Source: Microbispora catharanthi (GTDB lineage: Bacteria > Actinomycetota > Actinomycetes > Streptosporangiales > Streptosporangiaceae). Taken from it: a stretch of 64,000 nt of DNA. Positions 17,396-26,262 of this stretch are shown here, piece after piece. The stretch lies in NCBI RefSeq assembly GCF_006334915.2, contig NZ_VDMA02000010.1:216887-280886 (forward strand), in the 5' to 3' direction. Within the stretch, counting starts at the first letter, position 1. Every line of letters starts with the position of its first letter. A program made the position numbers and the translations under genes. Below the pieces are notes generated by a model. The model saw only the letters and a program-made list of their open reading frames with translations, did no database searches and had not been told where the DNA came from.

Positions 17396-18171
17396 CACAC
17401 GTTCTCCTCGGGAAGGTCGAGATGGCGGCGCAGCTTCCCGCGCACCCGGTGCAGGCGCGAGCGGACCGTGCCGATGGGGATCTTCAGCGCCTCGGCCGCC
17501 TCCTCGTAGGAGAGGTCGGCCCAGGCCACCAGCAGGAGCAGGTCGCGCTCGGCGGCCGACAGCCCGGCCAGCGCGGCGGCGAGGGCGGGCCGCAGGGCGG
17601 CGGCGCTCGCCCGCTCCGCTCCGCGCTCCTCCTCGTGGGCGCCGCGCTCGCCGGCGTCGCGCGGCGCGCGGGCGAGCGCCCGCAGCCGGCGGACCTCCGA
17701 CCGGCGGTGCCCGGAGATGAGGTTGCCGGCGATGCCGTACAGCCAGGGCCGGGCGTCCGGCCGGGAGGTGTCGTAGCGGTGCCGCTTGCGGAACGCCACG
17801 AGGAACGTCTCGGCCGTCACGTCGTCGGCGTGCTCGGGGCCGAGACGGCGACCGGCGTAGGCGTGGATCTCGTCCGCGTGCCGGTCGAAGACGCCCGCGA
17901 ACCGCTCGGGCACCGTCAGCGACGCCTCGATCAGCCCGGCGTCGCTCGGTTCGGCGTCGCTCGACCCGGTGCCGTACGGCCGGGTGCCGACGGCCCGGGC
18001 GCCGCGTGCCCCGCTGCGGGTCCCGGAGCCTGGGGCCGTGCCGTCGCGGGAGCCGCCGGGCTCGCGACCCGGGGCGACCGTGGGGAAGCGCGTGTCACCG
18101 GAGACCGTCCTCACCACCCGATTTGTCCGTTCATAGGGGATCCCTTCCGTGGGCGCCGTCGCGCCCTTCAC
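17395..18171 (-). CDS. ECF-type RNA polymerase sigma factor
   Basis: A 258-aa sigma-70 family protein. The first 75 residues are a disordered Arg/Gly/Ser-rich extension. Region 2 follows (VFDRHADEIHAYAGRRLG, then ADDVTAETFLVAF and RPWLYGIAGNL), then a variable linker with HEEERGAERA and region 4 with the helix-turn-helix DLSYEEAAEALKIPIGTVRSRLHRVRGKLR. GTG 18171 has GGAG 5 bases upstream. Being followed directly by the CU044_5270 membrane gene suggests envelope-linked control. The target promoters are unknown. Confidence 0.93.
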   Translation of the reverse strand: MKGATAPTEGIPYERTNRVVRTVSGDTRFPTVAPGREPGGSRDGTAPGSGTRSGARGARAVGTRPYGTGSSDAEPSDAGLIEASLTVPERFAGVFDRHADEIHAYAGRRLGPEHADDVTAETFLVAFRKRHRYDTSRPDARPWLYGIAGNLISGHRRSEVRRLRALARAPRDAGERGAHEEERGAERASAAALRPALAAALAGLSAAERDLLLLVAWADLSYEEAAEALKIPIGTVRSRLHRVRGKLRRHLDLPEENV

Positions 18172-18222
18172 CCCTACTCCGCCGGACGGCCCGGGCCGGT
18201 TCCGTGGTTCGCCGGAGCGACG

Positions 18223-20184
18223 TCAGCCGGAGGGCGTCCCGCCGGGCCGCCCGGTCTGTCCGTCCGCCTGCCGCGCGACGAGCGCCCCCTCGGCAGGGGA
18301 CGCCGCGGGGGACGCCACGGGGGACGCCGCGGAGACCGGCTGGTCGAAGATGTCGATGTCGACCTCCTCGCCGCCGACCGTCAGCGTCTCCCAGGCTCCG
18401 CTCACCAGCAGGGTACGCAGCGTCTCGCTCCGCAGTTCGCGCAGGTGCCGGATGAGGGTCGCGTCGTCGGGCATGCCGGGAACACGTGGTGACAGGCGGT
18501 CGCGGATCTGCCGCAGGCGCTCCATCAGGGCGTCGATGTCCGCTTCCCTGTCCGAGGCGGCGCGGCCCTCCTCGATGCCCTGGACGATCGTGTCCTTGAT
18601 CGCCCGGGTGACTCCCTGCTCGTCGGTGGTCACCATCGCGTTCCACGCGCGGCTCTTGTGCCGATACTGCAGCATCGACATCGCCGCCTCGTGCCGTACG
18701 AAGTCGGCGTCCCGCAACGGCCTGCCGCGCCAGTTGCGGTTGAGCGACCGGGCCAGCGAGATGGCCGACGCCAGCCCGCTGTTGAGGCCCCGCCCCGGCC
18801 AGAAGTGGATCGCGTTGGCCGCGTCCCCCAGGAGGAACCCGTACGTCCCCGGGGTGGTCGAGGTGGGGGAGTACAACCGGGCGGTGAACCGCGGCCGCTG
18901 CACCATGTCCAGCCGGAAGGCGGTGACCGCGCTCACGTCGCCGTCGGCGACGCCGAAGAGCGCGAGCCCTTCCTTCGCCCGCCTCCACAGTGCCGAACCC
19001 CTGATCAGGGCGGGCAGGAACAGCGTGTGGTGGGTTGAGCAGTGGAAGTCCCCGTCCTCGGTGCGCTCCATCAGGCAGGGACTGGAGGCGACGCACTCCT
19101 CGAACACGTGCCGGACGGGGTCGATGCCGACGACCTCCGCGGCCTCGTCGTCCGTGAGCCGCATGTTCAGGAAGCCCTCGCCGCGCAGGGAGTTCAGGAG
19201 GAACCGGTTCTGCGCCACGGTCAGCAGCACGATCGCCGGGTCGGGCAGGCTGGACTTCACCCGCAGCCCCAGCACCACGTCCTGCAGGTGCCGGCCGTCG
19301 AGCGAGAAGATCGAGTCGTCGGCCCGGCCGAATCTGTCGGTGAAGTGCTCGCGGGTCCGCGAGCGCCCTCCCTCGCAGATGGCGAGCACGTGCTCCTTGG
19401 CCACGGCGTCCTGGCGCTCCGCGGGGTCGAACAGCTCGGGCACCAGGCGGATGCGGCCGGACCTCTCGTTCGCCATCTCCAGCAGGGTGTCCTCGATGTA
19501 GGCGATCCGGATGTTCCGCGGGCGGTGGTCGCGGATCGAGTCCGGACCCGCCGGCCACATCTCGCTGTAGGACCCCTCGGTGAACAGCCGCGACTGGACG
19601 TCCTCCGGGAGGTTCAGATACTGGCGGCTCTGCACCGTCACGACCTGCTGCCGCCGGTTGTTGCCCTGCGTGGCGTTCTTCCACACGATCCGCGGCCCGT
19701 CCTCGGTCCAGCGGCCGTCGTAGATCGTGATGGCGACCCGGTGCCCCATGAGGTGTTCGAGGAGCAGGGCGAAGGCCAGCCCGACGGGCCCGCCGCCGGA
19801 GATGGTGACGTGCAGGACCTGCTCCGGTTCGACGTCAGGGAACGACCGGCGGAACCGTTGCATCAGGGAGGTGTCCATGACCGTCTCGGTGTCGTCGAAC
19901 ACCTCGAAGCGGAACGTCTCCCCTCCGATGGCGATCGTGTCGCCGGGCCGGAGCACATGCGTGGTGACACGCCTGCCGTTGACCAGCGTCCCGTTGCTGC
20001 TGCCCCGGTCGAGCAGCACGTAGCCCTCGGCCTCGCGGCGCACCTCCGCGTGGAAGCGCGAGGCCCTCTCGCTCGTTATCACCACACTGTTGTCGCCTCT
20101 GCGACCGAAGGTGATCGGCTTGTCGTCGATCGGGAAACGCTGACCGGCAAGTGGACCTTCATACCCGACGATCGCAGGTGGCAC
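18223..20184 (-). CDS. FHA domain fused to a flavin monooxygenase-like protein
   Basis: A 653-aa fusion. Residues about 5-95 form an FHA phosphothreonine-binding domain, with GRRGDNSVVI, SRFHAEV and RGSSNGTLVNGRRV, including the conserved GR, SxxH and NG. Residues about 122-560 look like a group A FAD-dependent monooxygenase: a Rossmann start ISGGGPVGLAFALLLEHLMGH, and a second FAD motif GDAANAIHFWPGRGLNSG. The tail is Ala/Ser/Pro-rich. The combination implies a flavoenzyme recruited to, or regulated by, Ser/Thr phosphorylation; the substrate is unknown. The start GTG 20184 has AAAGGGGG about 8 bases upstream. No kinase gene is adjacent in the window. Confidence 0.85.
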   Translation of the reverse strand: MPPAIVGYEGPLAGQRFPIDDKPITFGRRGDNSVVITSERASRFHAEVRREAEGYVLLDRGSSNGTLVNGRRVTTHVLRPGDTIAIGGETFRFEVFDDTETVMDTSLMQRFRRSFPDVEPEQVLHVTISGGGPVGLAFALLLEHLMGHRVAITIYDGRWTEDGPRIVWKNATQGNNRRQQVVTVQSRQYLNLPEDVQSRLFTEGSYSEMWPAGPDSIRDHRPRNIRIAYIEDTLLEMANERSGRIRLVPELFDPAERQDAVAKEHVLAICEGGRSRTREHFTDRFGRADDSIFSLDGRHLQDVVLGLRVKSSLPDPAIVLLTVAQNRFLLNSLRGEGFLNMRLTDDEAAEVVGIDPVRHVFEECVASSPCLMERTEDGDFHCSTHHTLFLPALIRGSALWRRAKEGLALFGVADGDVSAVTAFRLDMVQRPRFTARLYSPTSTTPGTYGFLLGDAANAIHFWPGRGLNSGLASAISLARSLNRNWRGRPLRDADFVRHEAAMSMLQYRHKSRAWNAMVTTDEQGVTRAIKDTIVQGIEEGRAASDREADIDALMERLRQIRDRLSPRVPGMPDDATLIRHLRELRSETLRTLLVSGAWETLTVGGEEVDIDIFDQPVSAASPVASPAASPAEGALVARQADGQTGRPGGTPSG

Positions 20185-20344
20185 CGGTCCGCCCCCTTTC
20201 CCTCGGAACCGCCGATGCGATCATTAATCGTGACACGCTTCCCGTCTGCTGCAAAGCGCCGCAGTCAGGACAGGCAATCACCCTGCGCGAACGAGGCGGG
20301 GGCCGGCGTCCCACGGACCCGCGGAGACGCGAGAAGTCCGGGCG

Positions 20345-20410
20345 TGGTCACCGACGCCCCGATCGGCCCGGCGTCGCTCGGTTCGGCGCCCTCCGCCCCT
20401 ACTCCGCCGG
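20345..20410 (-). repeat. Decayed copy of the sigma-factor gene's 5' region
   Basis: The gap 20185-20427 has no gene. Around 20350-20390 about 40 bases match the plus strand of the sigma gene at about 17915-17957 with only a few mismatches (shared core GGCGTCGCTCGGTTCGGCG). Just after it CCCCTACTCCGCCGG matches 18171-18186, which lies at and before the sigma start codon. The two matched parts are about 200 bases apart in the sigma gene but adjacent here. This looks like a duplicated and internally deleted relic. Confidence 0.5.
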
Positions 20411-20427
20411 GGTTCCATCCGATGTGC

Positions 20428-21096
20428 TCACCCGGTGACGAGGAAGCCGTTGTGGTCGCGGGCGACCCCGCCCGTGCGCTCGGCGATCGCGAGGGCGGCC
20501 CGCCGGGCGGCGGCCGGAACGTCCGTGCCGTAACCGCCGTCCGCGGACAGCTCGTACGTCACGTCGTCGGCGTCCCATTCGGTGACGAAGACCTCGATCG
20601 GGCTCTCGGCGCTGGTGAGCAGCGTCGTGCCGGCGTCGGTCACCGTCGTGACGGCCAGGCCGGGCACGTCGTCCGCGAGCAGGCCGATCACCTCGTCCAC
20701 CGCGATGAGCCGCCCGCCGGTGACCTCGGCCAGGTCCTCCGGCGGCTCCTGGCACTCCGGGTGCTCCCGGCCGCCGAGCCGCTCGGCGAGGCCCCGCACG
20801 AGCAGGCTCGGGCGCGCGAAGTCGCCGCCCGCCTCGCTGTCGATGTTGCGCGCGAAGAACGCGGCCGCCCAGCCTGCCGGCAGGCCCGCCCTGGCCGCCA
20901 GCTCAGGGCTCAGCTCGATCGGCCCGCGCAGCTCCACGTTCTCGCCGATCTTGAAGCCCCGCCCGTACGGCCCGGCCTGCGGGTCGTGCAGCCGCACCGT
21001 CTCCAGCAGGGTCGCGGGATCGGGCGCGTACGGCAGCAGCAGCGTGGGCCCCTTGCGCAGTCGCCGGGCCGTGAGGAAGTCGGAGATCATACCCAT
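20428..21096 (-). CDS. Conserved hypothetical protein, 222 aa
   Basis: A soluble alpha/beta protein starting MGMISDFLTARRLRKGPTLL, with AELGGREHPECQEPPEDL-like acidic loops and a C-terminal beta-strand/helix pattern (TVTDAGTTLLTSAESPIEVF). I do not recognise the family. ATG 21096 gives the sensible start; ATG 21090 two codons later is possible. It lies 74 bases after the DUF2277 gene on the same strand and may be the end of that transcript. Confidence 0.7.
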   Translation of the reverse strand: MGMISDFLTARRLRKGPTLLLPYAPDPATLLETVRLHDPQAGPYGRGFKIGENVELRGPIELSPELAARAGLPAGWAAAFFARNIDSEAGGDFARPSLLVRGLAERLGGREHPECQEPPEDLAEVTGGRLIAVDEVIGLLADDVPGLAVTTVTDAGTTLLTSAESPIEVFVTEWDADDVTYELSADGGYGTDVPAAARRAALAIAERTGGVARDHNGFLVTG

Positions 21097-21170
21097 GCGG
21101 CCACTGTCCCGCCCGGCACTTGCGGCCGGCTTGGACTCCCCTGCTCGGACCCCCTGCGTGGACTCCGGTG

Positions 21171-21389
21171 CTATCGGGCGGCCGAGCCGCGGACCTGGAG
21201 GGAGGCCAGCAGCGCGGTGCTGGCCTGCGTGATCTCCTCGACCGCACGGTCGAACGCCTCGGCGTTGTGCGCGGCGGGCGCGCGGAAGCCGGAGATCTTG
21301 CGGACATACTGCAGGGCCGCCGCCCGGATGTCCTCCTCGGTCACCTCGTCGGTGAACGGCGGGCGCAGGGTCTTGATGCTTCGGCACAT
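21171..21389 (-). CDS. DUF2277 domain protein, 72 aa
   Basis: A small protein beginning MCRSIKTLRPPFTDEVTEED and continuing with IRAAALQYVRKISGFRAP, the hallmark of the DUF2277 family, whose function is unknown. Full family length, no membrane segment. It lies 29 bases downstream of the iclR stop on the same strand, so it may be read from the glycolate operon. Confidence 0.92.
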   Translation of the reverse strand: MCRSIKTLRPPFTDEVTEEDIRAAALQYVRKISGFRAPAAHNAEAFDRAVEEITQASTALLASLQVRGSAAR

Positions 21390-21418
21390 GACCCCATACT
21401 GGCCGATCCGTGGCGCGG

Positions 21419-22153
21419 TCAGGAATGGAAGACGGCGGCGCCGAAGTCCTCGGCCACCTTGCGCAGCATCGCGGCGAGCTCCTCGCGGTCGACCGCGTCG
21501 ATGCGCTCGGCCGGTCCGGACACCGACATCGCCGCGAAGGTCCGCCCGCCGTCGTGGACCGGCACGGCCATGCAGTGGACGCCGCTCTCCTCCTCGCCCA
21601 GGTCGAGCGCGTACCCCCGGGCGCGCACCCGGCCGAGCTCCTCCAGCAGCTCGCCGACCGCCGTGATCGTCCGGTCCGTACGGCGGGGCAGCCCGGTGCG
21701 CAGGAACACCGCCTCCGCGTCGTCCCGCCCGGCCAGCAGGGCCTTGCCGACGGCCGTGCTGTGCGGCAGCACCCGGCGGCCGACCTCGGCGAACATCCGC
21801 AGCCTGCGCGGCGAGGGCACCTGGGCCACGTAGACGACGTAGTCGCCCTCCAGCACGGCGAGGTTGGCGGTCTCGCCGGACAGCTCGACCAGCCTCGCGA
21901 GGTAGGGCTCGGCCCAGACCGCGAGCATCCGCTCGGCCACGCCGCCGATCCGCACGAGCGCGCCGCCGAGGGCGTAGCGCCGGTCGGACTCCTGCCGGAC
22001 GTACCCGCGGGCCAGCAGCGTCTGTAACAGCCGGTGGATCGTCCCGTACGGCAGGCCCGTCGTGGCGGCTATCTCCGACAGACCGGCCTGGCCGCCGTGC
22101 TCGGACAGTGCCTCGAGCACGTCCAGCGCCCGGTCGACGCTCTGCACGCTCAC
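21419..22153 (-). CDS. IclR-family transcriptional regulator
   Basis: 244 aa. It has an N-terminal winged helix (SVDRALDVLEALSEHG, SEIAATTGLPYGTIHRLLQTL) and a C-terminal IclR effector domain (AVGKALLAG, GEEESGVHCMAVPVHD). The start GTG 22153 is preceded by AGGAGGACGCG. It is the last gene of the aceB-glcD-glcE-glcF run, 28 bases after glcF, and probably regulates it, sensing glyoxylate, glycolate or a related acid (inference from context and from E. coli IclR). Confidence 0.93.
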   Translation of the reverse strand: MSVQSVDRALDVLEALSEHGGQAGLSEIAATTGLPYGTIHRLLQTLLARGYVRQESDRRYALGGALVRIGGVAERMLAVWAEPYLARLVELSGETANLAVLEGDYVVYVAQVPSPRRLRMFAEVGRRVLPHSTAVGKALLAGRDDAEAVFLRTGLPRRTDRTITAVGELLEELGRVRARGYALDLGEEESGVHCMAVPVHDGGRTFAAMSVSGPAERIDAVDREELAAMLRKVAEDFGAAVFHS

Positions 22154-22181
22154 CGCGTCCTCCTCTTCGGCGGTGTCATCC

Positions 22182-23432
22182 TCAATGCGGGGACCGTCCC
22201 AGCATGCCGGGTTCGAGGCCGCGCAGCGAGGCGTCGAGCACCTCGGCCGTGTGCGCGACCCGGATCTCCCCCTTGCCCGCCCTGCGGACCGAGGCCGCGA
22301 TCTGCATCGTGCATCCCGGGTTGGCCGACACCAGCAGGTCGGCGCCGGCGGCGAGCACGCGCTCGGCCTTGCGGTCGCCCAGCTGCCGGGCCGCCTCGGG
22401 CTGGAAGAGGTTGTAGGTGCCCGCCGATCCGCAGCAGATGGCGGACTCCTCGACCTCCCGCAGCTCCAGCTCCGGGATCGCGCGCAGCAGCTCGCGTGGC
22501 TGGGCGCGCACGCCCTGGGCGTGGGCCAGGTGGCAGGCGTCGTGGTAGGCGACCGTGACCGGCAGCGGGTGGCGCTCGGCGACAGGTCCCAGCTCGACCA
22601 GGAACTCCGCCAGGTCGCGGGTCCGCAGCGCCTCGGCACGGGCCGCCCAGGCGGGCTCGCCGGCCAGCACCTCGGCGTAGTCCTTCATGCTCGACCCGCA
22701 GCCCGCCGCGTTCACCACCACGGCGTCCACGCCGGCCCGCTCGAAGGTGGCGATCGTGCGGCGGGCGAACCTGCGCGCCTCGGCCTCGCGGCCCGAGTGC
22801 AGCGACAGCGCCCCGCAGCAGCCCTGCCGGGGCGGGATCACCACGTCGCAGCCCTCCAGGGCGAGCACCCGGGCCGTCGCCGCGTTGACCCGCGGGAAGA
22901 ACTCGCCCTGCACGCAGCCCGTGAGCAGCCCGACCCGCGCCCTGCGGCGTCGCCTCGCCCGCACCAGCGGCGGCAGCCGTACGGGCCGGGGGACGCCGGG
23001 CGCCAGTTCGGCCATCGCGCCGAGGGAGGGGTGCACCTGTTCCAGGAACGGTTGCAGGCGCCTGCTCAGCCGCATGGGCAGCCGCATCGCCCGCAGCCTG
23101 CGCCGGTAGGGGAACAGCGCGAACACCAGCGCGCGGATCGCGCGCTCGTCCGGGCGGCGCACGTGCTCGCGTTCGACGACCGCGCGGGTCTGCTCGATCA
23201 GGCGGTCGTACCGCACGCCCGACGGGCACGCGGTGACGCATGCCATGCAGCCCAGGCAGGCGTCGAAGTGGCCGGCCATCGCATCGGTGAGCGGCGTGCC
23301 CTCGACGTGCTGCCCCATGAGGTGGATGCGCCCGCGCGGGGAGTCCATCTCCTCGCCCCACAGCACGTACGTCGGGCAGGTGGGCAGGCAGAACCCGCAG
23401 TGGACGCAGTCCCTGATCAGCTCGGGGTCCAT
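22182..23432 (-). CDS. glcF: Glycolate oxidase iron-sulfur subunit-like protein
   Basis: 416 aa. Two 4Fe-4S clusters near the N-terminus are bound by CVHCGFCLPTCPTY and CLGCMACVTACPSG. Two CCG-type domains follow (GCCGALSLHSG, CCGSAGTYNLF), the heterodisulfide-reductase-like fold of GlcF. It passes electrons from the flavin subunits GlcD/GlcE to the membrane quinone pool during glycolate oxidation to glyoxylate. ATG 23432 shares a base with the glcE stop (TGATG), so translation is coupled. Confidence 0.9.
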   Translation of the reverse strand: MDPELIRDCVHCGFCLPTCPTYVLWGEEMDSPRGRIHLMGQHVEGTPLTDAMAGHFDACLGCMACVTACPSGVRYDRLIEQTRAVVEREHVRRPDERAIRALVFALFPYRRRLRAMRLPMRLSRRLQPFLEQVHPSLGAMAELAPGVPRPVRLPPLVRARRRRRARVGLLTGCVQGEFFPRVNAATARVLALEGCDVVIPPRQGCCGALSLHSGREAEARRFARRTIATFERAGVDAVVVNAAGCGSSMKDYAEVLAGEPAWAARAEALRTRDLAEFLVELGPVAERHPLPVTVAYHDACHLAHAQGVRAQPRELLRAIPELELREVEESAICCGSAGTYNLFQPEAARQLGDRKAERVLAAGADLLVSANPGCTMQIAASVRRAGKGEIRVAHTAEVLDASLRGLEPGMLGRSPH

Positions 23433-24787
23433 CAGATGCCTCCCAGGAAGCGGCCGGGGGAGAGCCGGCGATCGGGATCGAACCGCTCCTTGACCCGGCG
23501 CATCAGCGGCAGCGCGCCGACGCGTCCCCACCGGTCGAGGCGGCGCGCGGCCTCCGGGGGCGCGGCGAGCACGACGACCCGGCCCTCGCCGTCCGCCTCC
23601 ATGTGGGCCCGCAGCTCGCCTGTGAAGGCGGCGACCCGGCCGGGCTCGGTGTCCGGCGGCAGGGCGACGTGGAAGACGTGCGAGGCCAAGGAGCCGCGCA
23701 CCGCCGCGCGCACGCCCGCCTCACGGGCCGCCATGAAGGGACCGACGAAGCTGCCGGCCAGCCGGTAGGGGATGTTCCTGACCTCCAGCAGGATCTCCCC
23801 GCCGCCCGCGCCCCCGGTGCCGGGCGGCCCGTCCGGTACCGGCGGCTCGGGCAGGCGCCCCCACCACGGCGGCGGCTCCTCGGCCACCTGCGCGTCGCTC
23901 AGCCCACCGCCCATCAGGGCGCACAGCGCCTTGGCGCGCTCGGCCGCGGCGGCGCCCTCGACCAGGACCGCAACCGTGCAGGGACTCTCCACGTCGGGCC
24001 AGTCCACCTCCACCGCGCTCGGCTCCAACGGCGACTCTGTGACCGCCGGGATCACCGCGCGCAGGGACGCCGCGACGTCCGTGGAGGTGGTGTCCAGCGT
24101 CTTGCCCTCGTACACGTAGGGTTCGACGGTCTCCGTGACCGGGCGTTCCACCGTCGCCGTCACCCAGGCGCGGGCGGCGGGCAGGGGATGGAGGCGGAAC
24201 GTCGCGTCCGCGATGATCCCGAGAGTGCCGTACGAGCCGGTGAACAGCTTGCCGAGGTCATATCCGGCGACGTTCTTGACGACCTTCCCGCCCGACTTGG
24301 CGATCGTGCCGTCGGCGAGCACGACCGTGACGCCGATGAGCAGGTCGCGGGCCGTGCCGTGGCGGAACCTGCGCGGCCCGGCGATGCCGGTGGCCAGCAG
24401 CCCGCCGACCGTGGTGCCCGGCACGGGCACGTCGAGCGCGAGCTCCTGGCCGCCCTCGGCGAGAGTCCGCGCCAGCGCCTCCACGGTCACCCCGGCCTGC
24501 GCCCGGACGACCAGGTCGCCCGCCGTGTGTTCCGGCACCCGGTTCATGCAGCACAGGTCGACGAGCACGTCGCAACGGGAGGGCGGCGCGCCCCAGTGCA
24601 GCTTGGTGCCGCCGCCCGTCGCGACGGCGGCCAGGTCGTGCGCGGCGCACACCCGCATCACGGCCGCGATCTCCTCGGCGGACTCGGGCAGCGCCACCCA
24701 GCGCGGCCGCGCGCCCGCGACCTCGTCTCCGTCGCCGGCCGCGCGCACGGCCACGCCGGTCGCCTCCAGTGCGTCCCGCGCGTCCAT
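23432..24787 (-). CDS. glcE: Glycolate oxidase FAD-binding subunit-like protein
   Basis: 451 aa, FAD_binding_4 (PCMH-type) fold: ATGGGTKLHWG, VPGTTVGGLLATG, GGKVVKNVAGYDLGKLFTGSYGTLG. The last motif, with KNVAGYDL, is diagnostic for GlcE. The protein is longer than the E. coli GlcE because of an insertion around residues 260-340, rich in Pro/Gly. It is coupled at both ends by TGATG overlaps to glcD and glcF, consistent with a fixed three-subunit complex. Confidence 0.9.
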   Translation of the reverse strand: MDARDALEATGVAVRAAGDGDEVAGARPRWVALPESAEEIAAVMRVCAAHDLAAVATGGGTKLHWGAPPSRCDVLVDLCCMNRVPEHTAGDLVVRAQAGVTVEALARTLAEGGQELALDVPVPGTTVGGLLATGIAGPRRFRHGTARDLLIGVTVVLADGTIAKSGGKVVKNVAGYDLGKLFTGSYGTLGIIADATFRLHPLPAARAWVTATVERPVTETVEPYVYEGKTLDTTSTDVAASLRAVIPAVTESPLEPSAVEVDWPDVESPCTVAVLVEGAAAAERAKALCALMGGGLSDAQVAEEPPPWWGRLPEPPVPDGPPGTGGAGGGEILLEVRNIPYRLAGSFVGPFMAAREAGVRAAVRGSLASHVFHVALPPDTEPGRVAAFTGELRAHMEADGEGRVVVLAAPPEAARRLDRWGRVGALPLMRRVKERFDPDRRLSPGRFLGGI

Positions 24788-26238
24788 CAGAACTGCTCCG
24801 CCAGACCGGCCTCGACCAGGGGATGGGCGCCCCTGCGCACTCCCGGCACCTCGCCGCACAGGCGGGGGGTGGGGAAGACCTTGCCCGGGTTGGCCAGCCC
24901 CCGGGGATCGAACGCGCACCGCACGAGTTGCATGGTGTCGAGGTCGTCCTCGGTGAACATCCGGGGCATGTAGCGGGCCTTGTCCACGCCGACGCCGTGC
25001 TCCCCGGTGATCGACCCGCCGTGCTCGACGCACAGGTCGAGGATGCGCCCGCTGACGGCCTCGGCGCGCTCGGCCTCGCCGGGCACGGCGTCGTCGAACA
25101 GCACGAGGGGGTGGAGGTTGCCGTCGCCCGCGTGGAAGACGTTGGCCACGCGGATGCCGTACTCCTCCTGCAGCCGGTCGATCCCCGCGAGCACGCGCGG
25201 CAGCGCGGTCCGCGGCACCACCCCGTCCTGCACGATGTACGCCGGGCTGATCCGGCCCACGGCGGCGAACGCCGACTTGCGGCCCCTCCAGATGGCCGCC
25301 CGCTCCTCGGCGGAGGCGGCCACCCGGATCTCGAAGGCGCCGCTGTCACGGCAGATGCGCTCCACGGCCGCGAACTGGTGCTCCACCTCGGCATGCGGGC
25401 CGTCCAGCTCCATCACCAGCACGGCTCCCGCCCCGGCGGGGTAGCGGCAGTGGACGGCGGCCTCGGCCGCCTCGATCGCCAGCGCGTCCATCATCTCGAT
25501 GGCGGCGGGCACGACGCCCGCAGCGATGATCGCCGACACCGCCCGCCCGCCGGCCTCGATGCCGGTGAAGGCGGCGAGCAGGGTCGTGACCGCCTCGGGT
25601 GCCCGCGACAGCCGTACGGTGATCTTGGTGGCGATGCCGAGCGTGCCCTCCGAGCCGATGAACGCGCCGAGCAGGTCGTAACCGGGGTCCATCGCCGACA
25701 GTTCGACGATGTCCCCGTCCGGCGTGACGATCTCGGCGGCGAGCACGTGGTTGACCGTGAAGCCGTACTTGAGGCAGTGCGCGCCGCCCGAATTCTCCGC
25801 CACGTTGCCGCCGATCGAGCAGACCTGCTGGCTGGAGGGGTCGGGGGCGTAGTAGTACCCCCGGTCGCGGACCGCCTCCGTGATCGCCAGGTTCGTCACC
25901 CCGGGCTCTACAACGGCCCGGCGGTTCGGGATGTCGATCTCCAGGATCCGCCGCATGCGGGAGGTGACGATCAGCACCCCGTCCGTGCGCGGGAGGGCGC
26001 CGCCCGACAGGCCGGTGCCCGACCCGCGGGCGACGAACGGCACGTCGTGCTCGCCGCACAGCCGCACGACCGCGGCGACCTGCTCGGCCGCCTCCGGCAG
26101 CACGACCACCCCGGGGGTCGCCCGGTGGTGGGTCAGCCCGTCGCACTCGTAGGTGCGCAGCCGCACGGGGTCGGTGACGACGGCGTCCGGCGGGAGCACG
26201 GCCGCCAGCCGCGCCGTCAGCCGTTCGAGCTCGGACAT
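24787..26238 (-). CDS. glcD: Glycolate oxidase FAD-linked subunit GlcD-like
   Basis: 483 aa, catalytic flavoprotein of glycolate (or D-lactate) oxidation. FAD-binding motifs are PFVARGSGTGLSGGALP and VAENSGGAHCLKYG. The C-terminal FAD-oxidase domain ends with HGGSITGEHGVGVDKARYM, the conserved metal/substrate segment of this family. It starts 24 bases after malate synthase. The operon logic is oxidation of glycolate to glyoxylate, then condensation with acetyl-CoA. A D-lactate or other 2-hydroxyacid substrate cannot be excluded. Confidence 0.9.
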   Translation of the reverse strand: MSELERLTARLAAVLPPDAVVTDPVRLRTYECDGLTHHRATPGVVVLPEAAEQVAAVVRLCGEHDVPFVARGSGTGLSGGALPRTDGVLIVTSRMRRILEIDIPNRRAVVEPGVTNLAITEAVRDRGYYYAPDPSSQQVCSIGGNVAENSGGAHCLKYGFTVNHVLAAEIVTPDGDIVELSAMDPGYDLLGAFIGSEGTLGIATKITVRLSRAPEAVTTLLAAFTGIEAGGRAVSAIIAAGVVPAAIEMMDALAIEAAEAAVHCRYPAGAGAVLVMELDGPHAEVEHQFAAVERICRDSGAFEIRVAASAEERAAIWRGRKSAFAAVGRISPAYIVQDGVVPRTALPRVLAGIDRLQEEYGIRVANVFHAGDGNLHPLVLFDDAVPGEAERAEAVSGRILDLCVEHGGSITGEHGVGVDKARYMPRMFTEDDLDTMQLVRCAFDPRGLANPGKVFPTPRLCGEVPGVRRGAHPLVEAGLAEQF

Positions 26239-26262
26239 CGGCTCCCGCTTCCCCTCACATCG

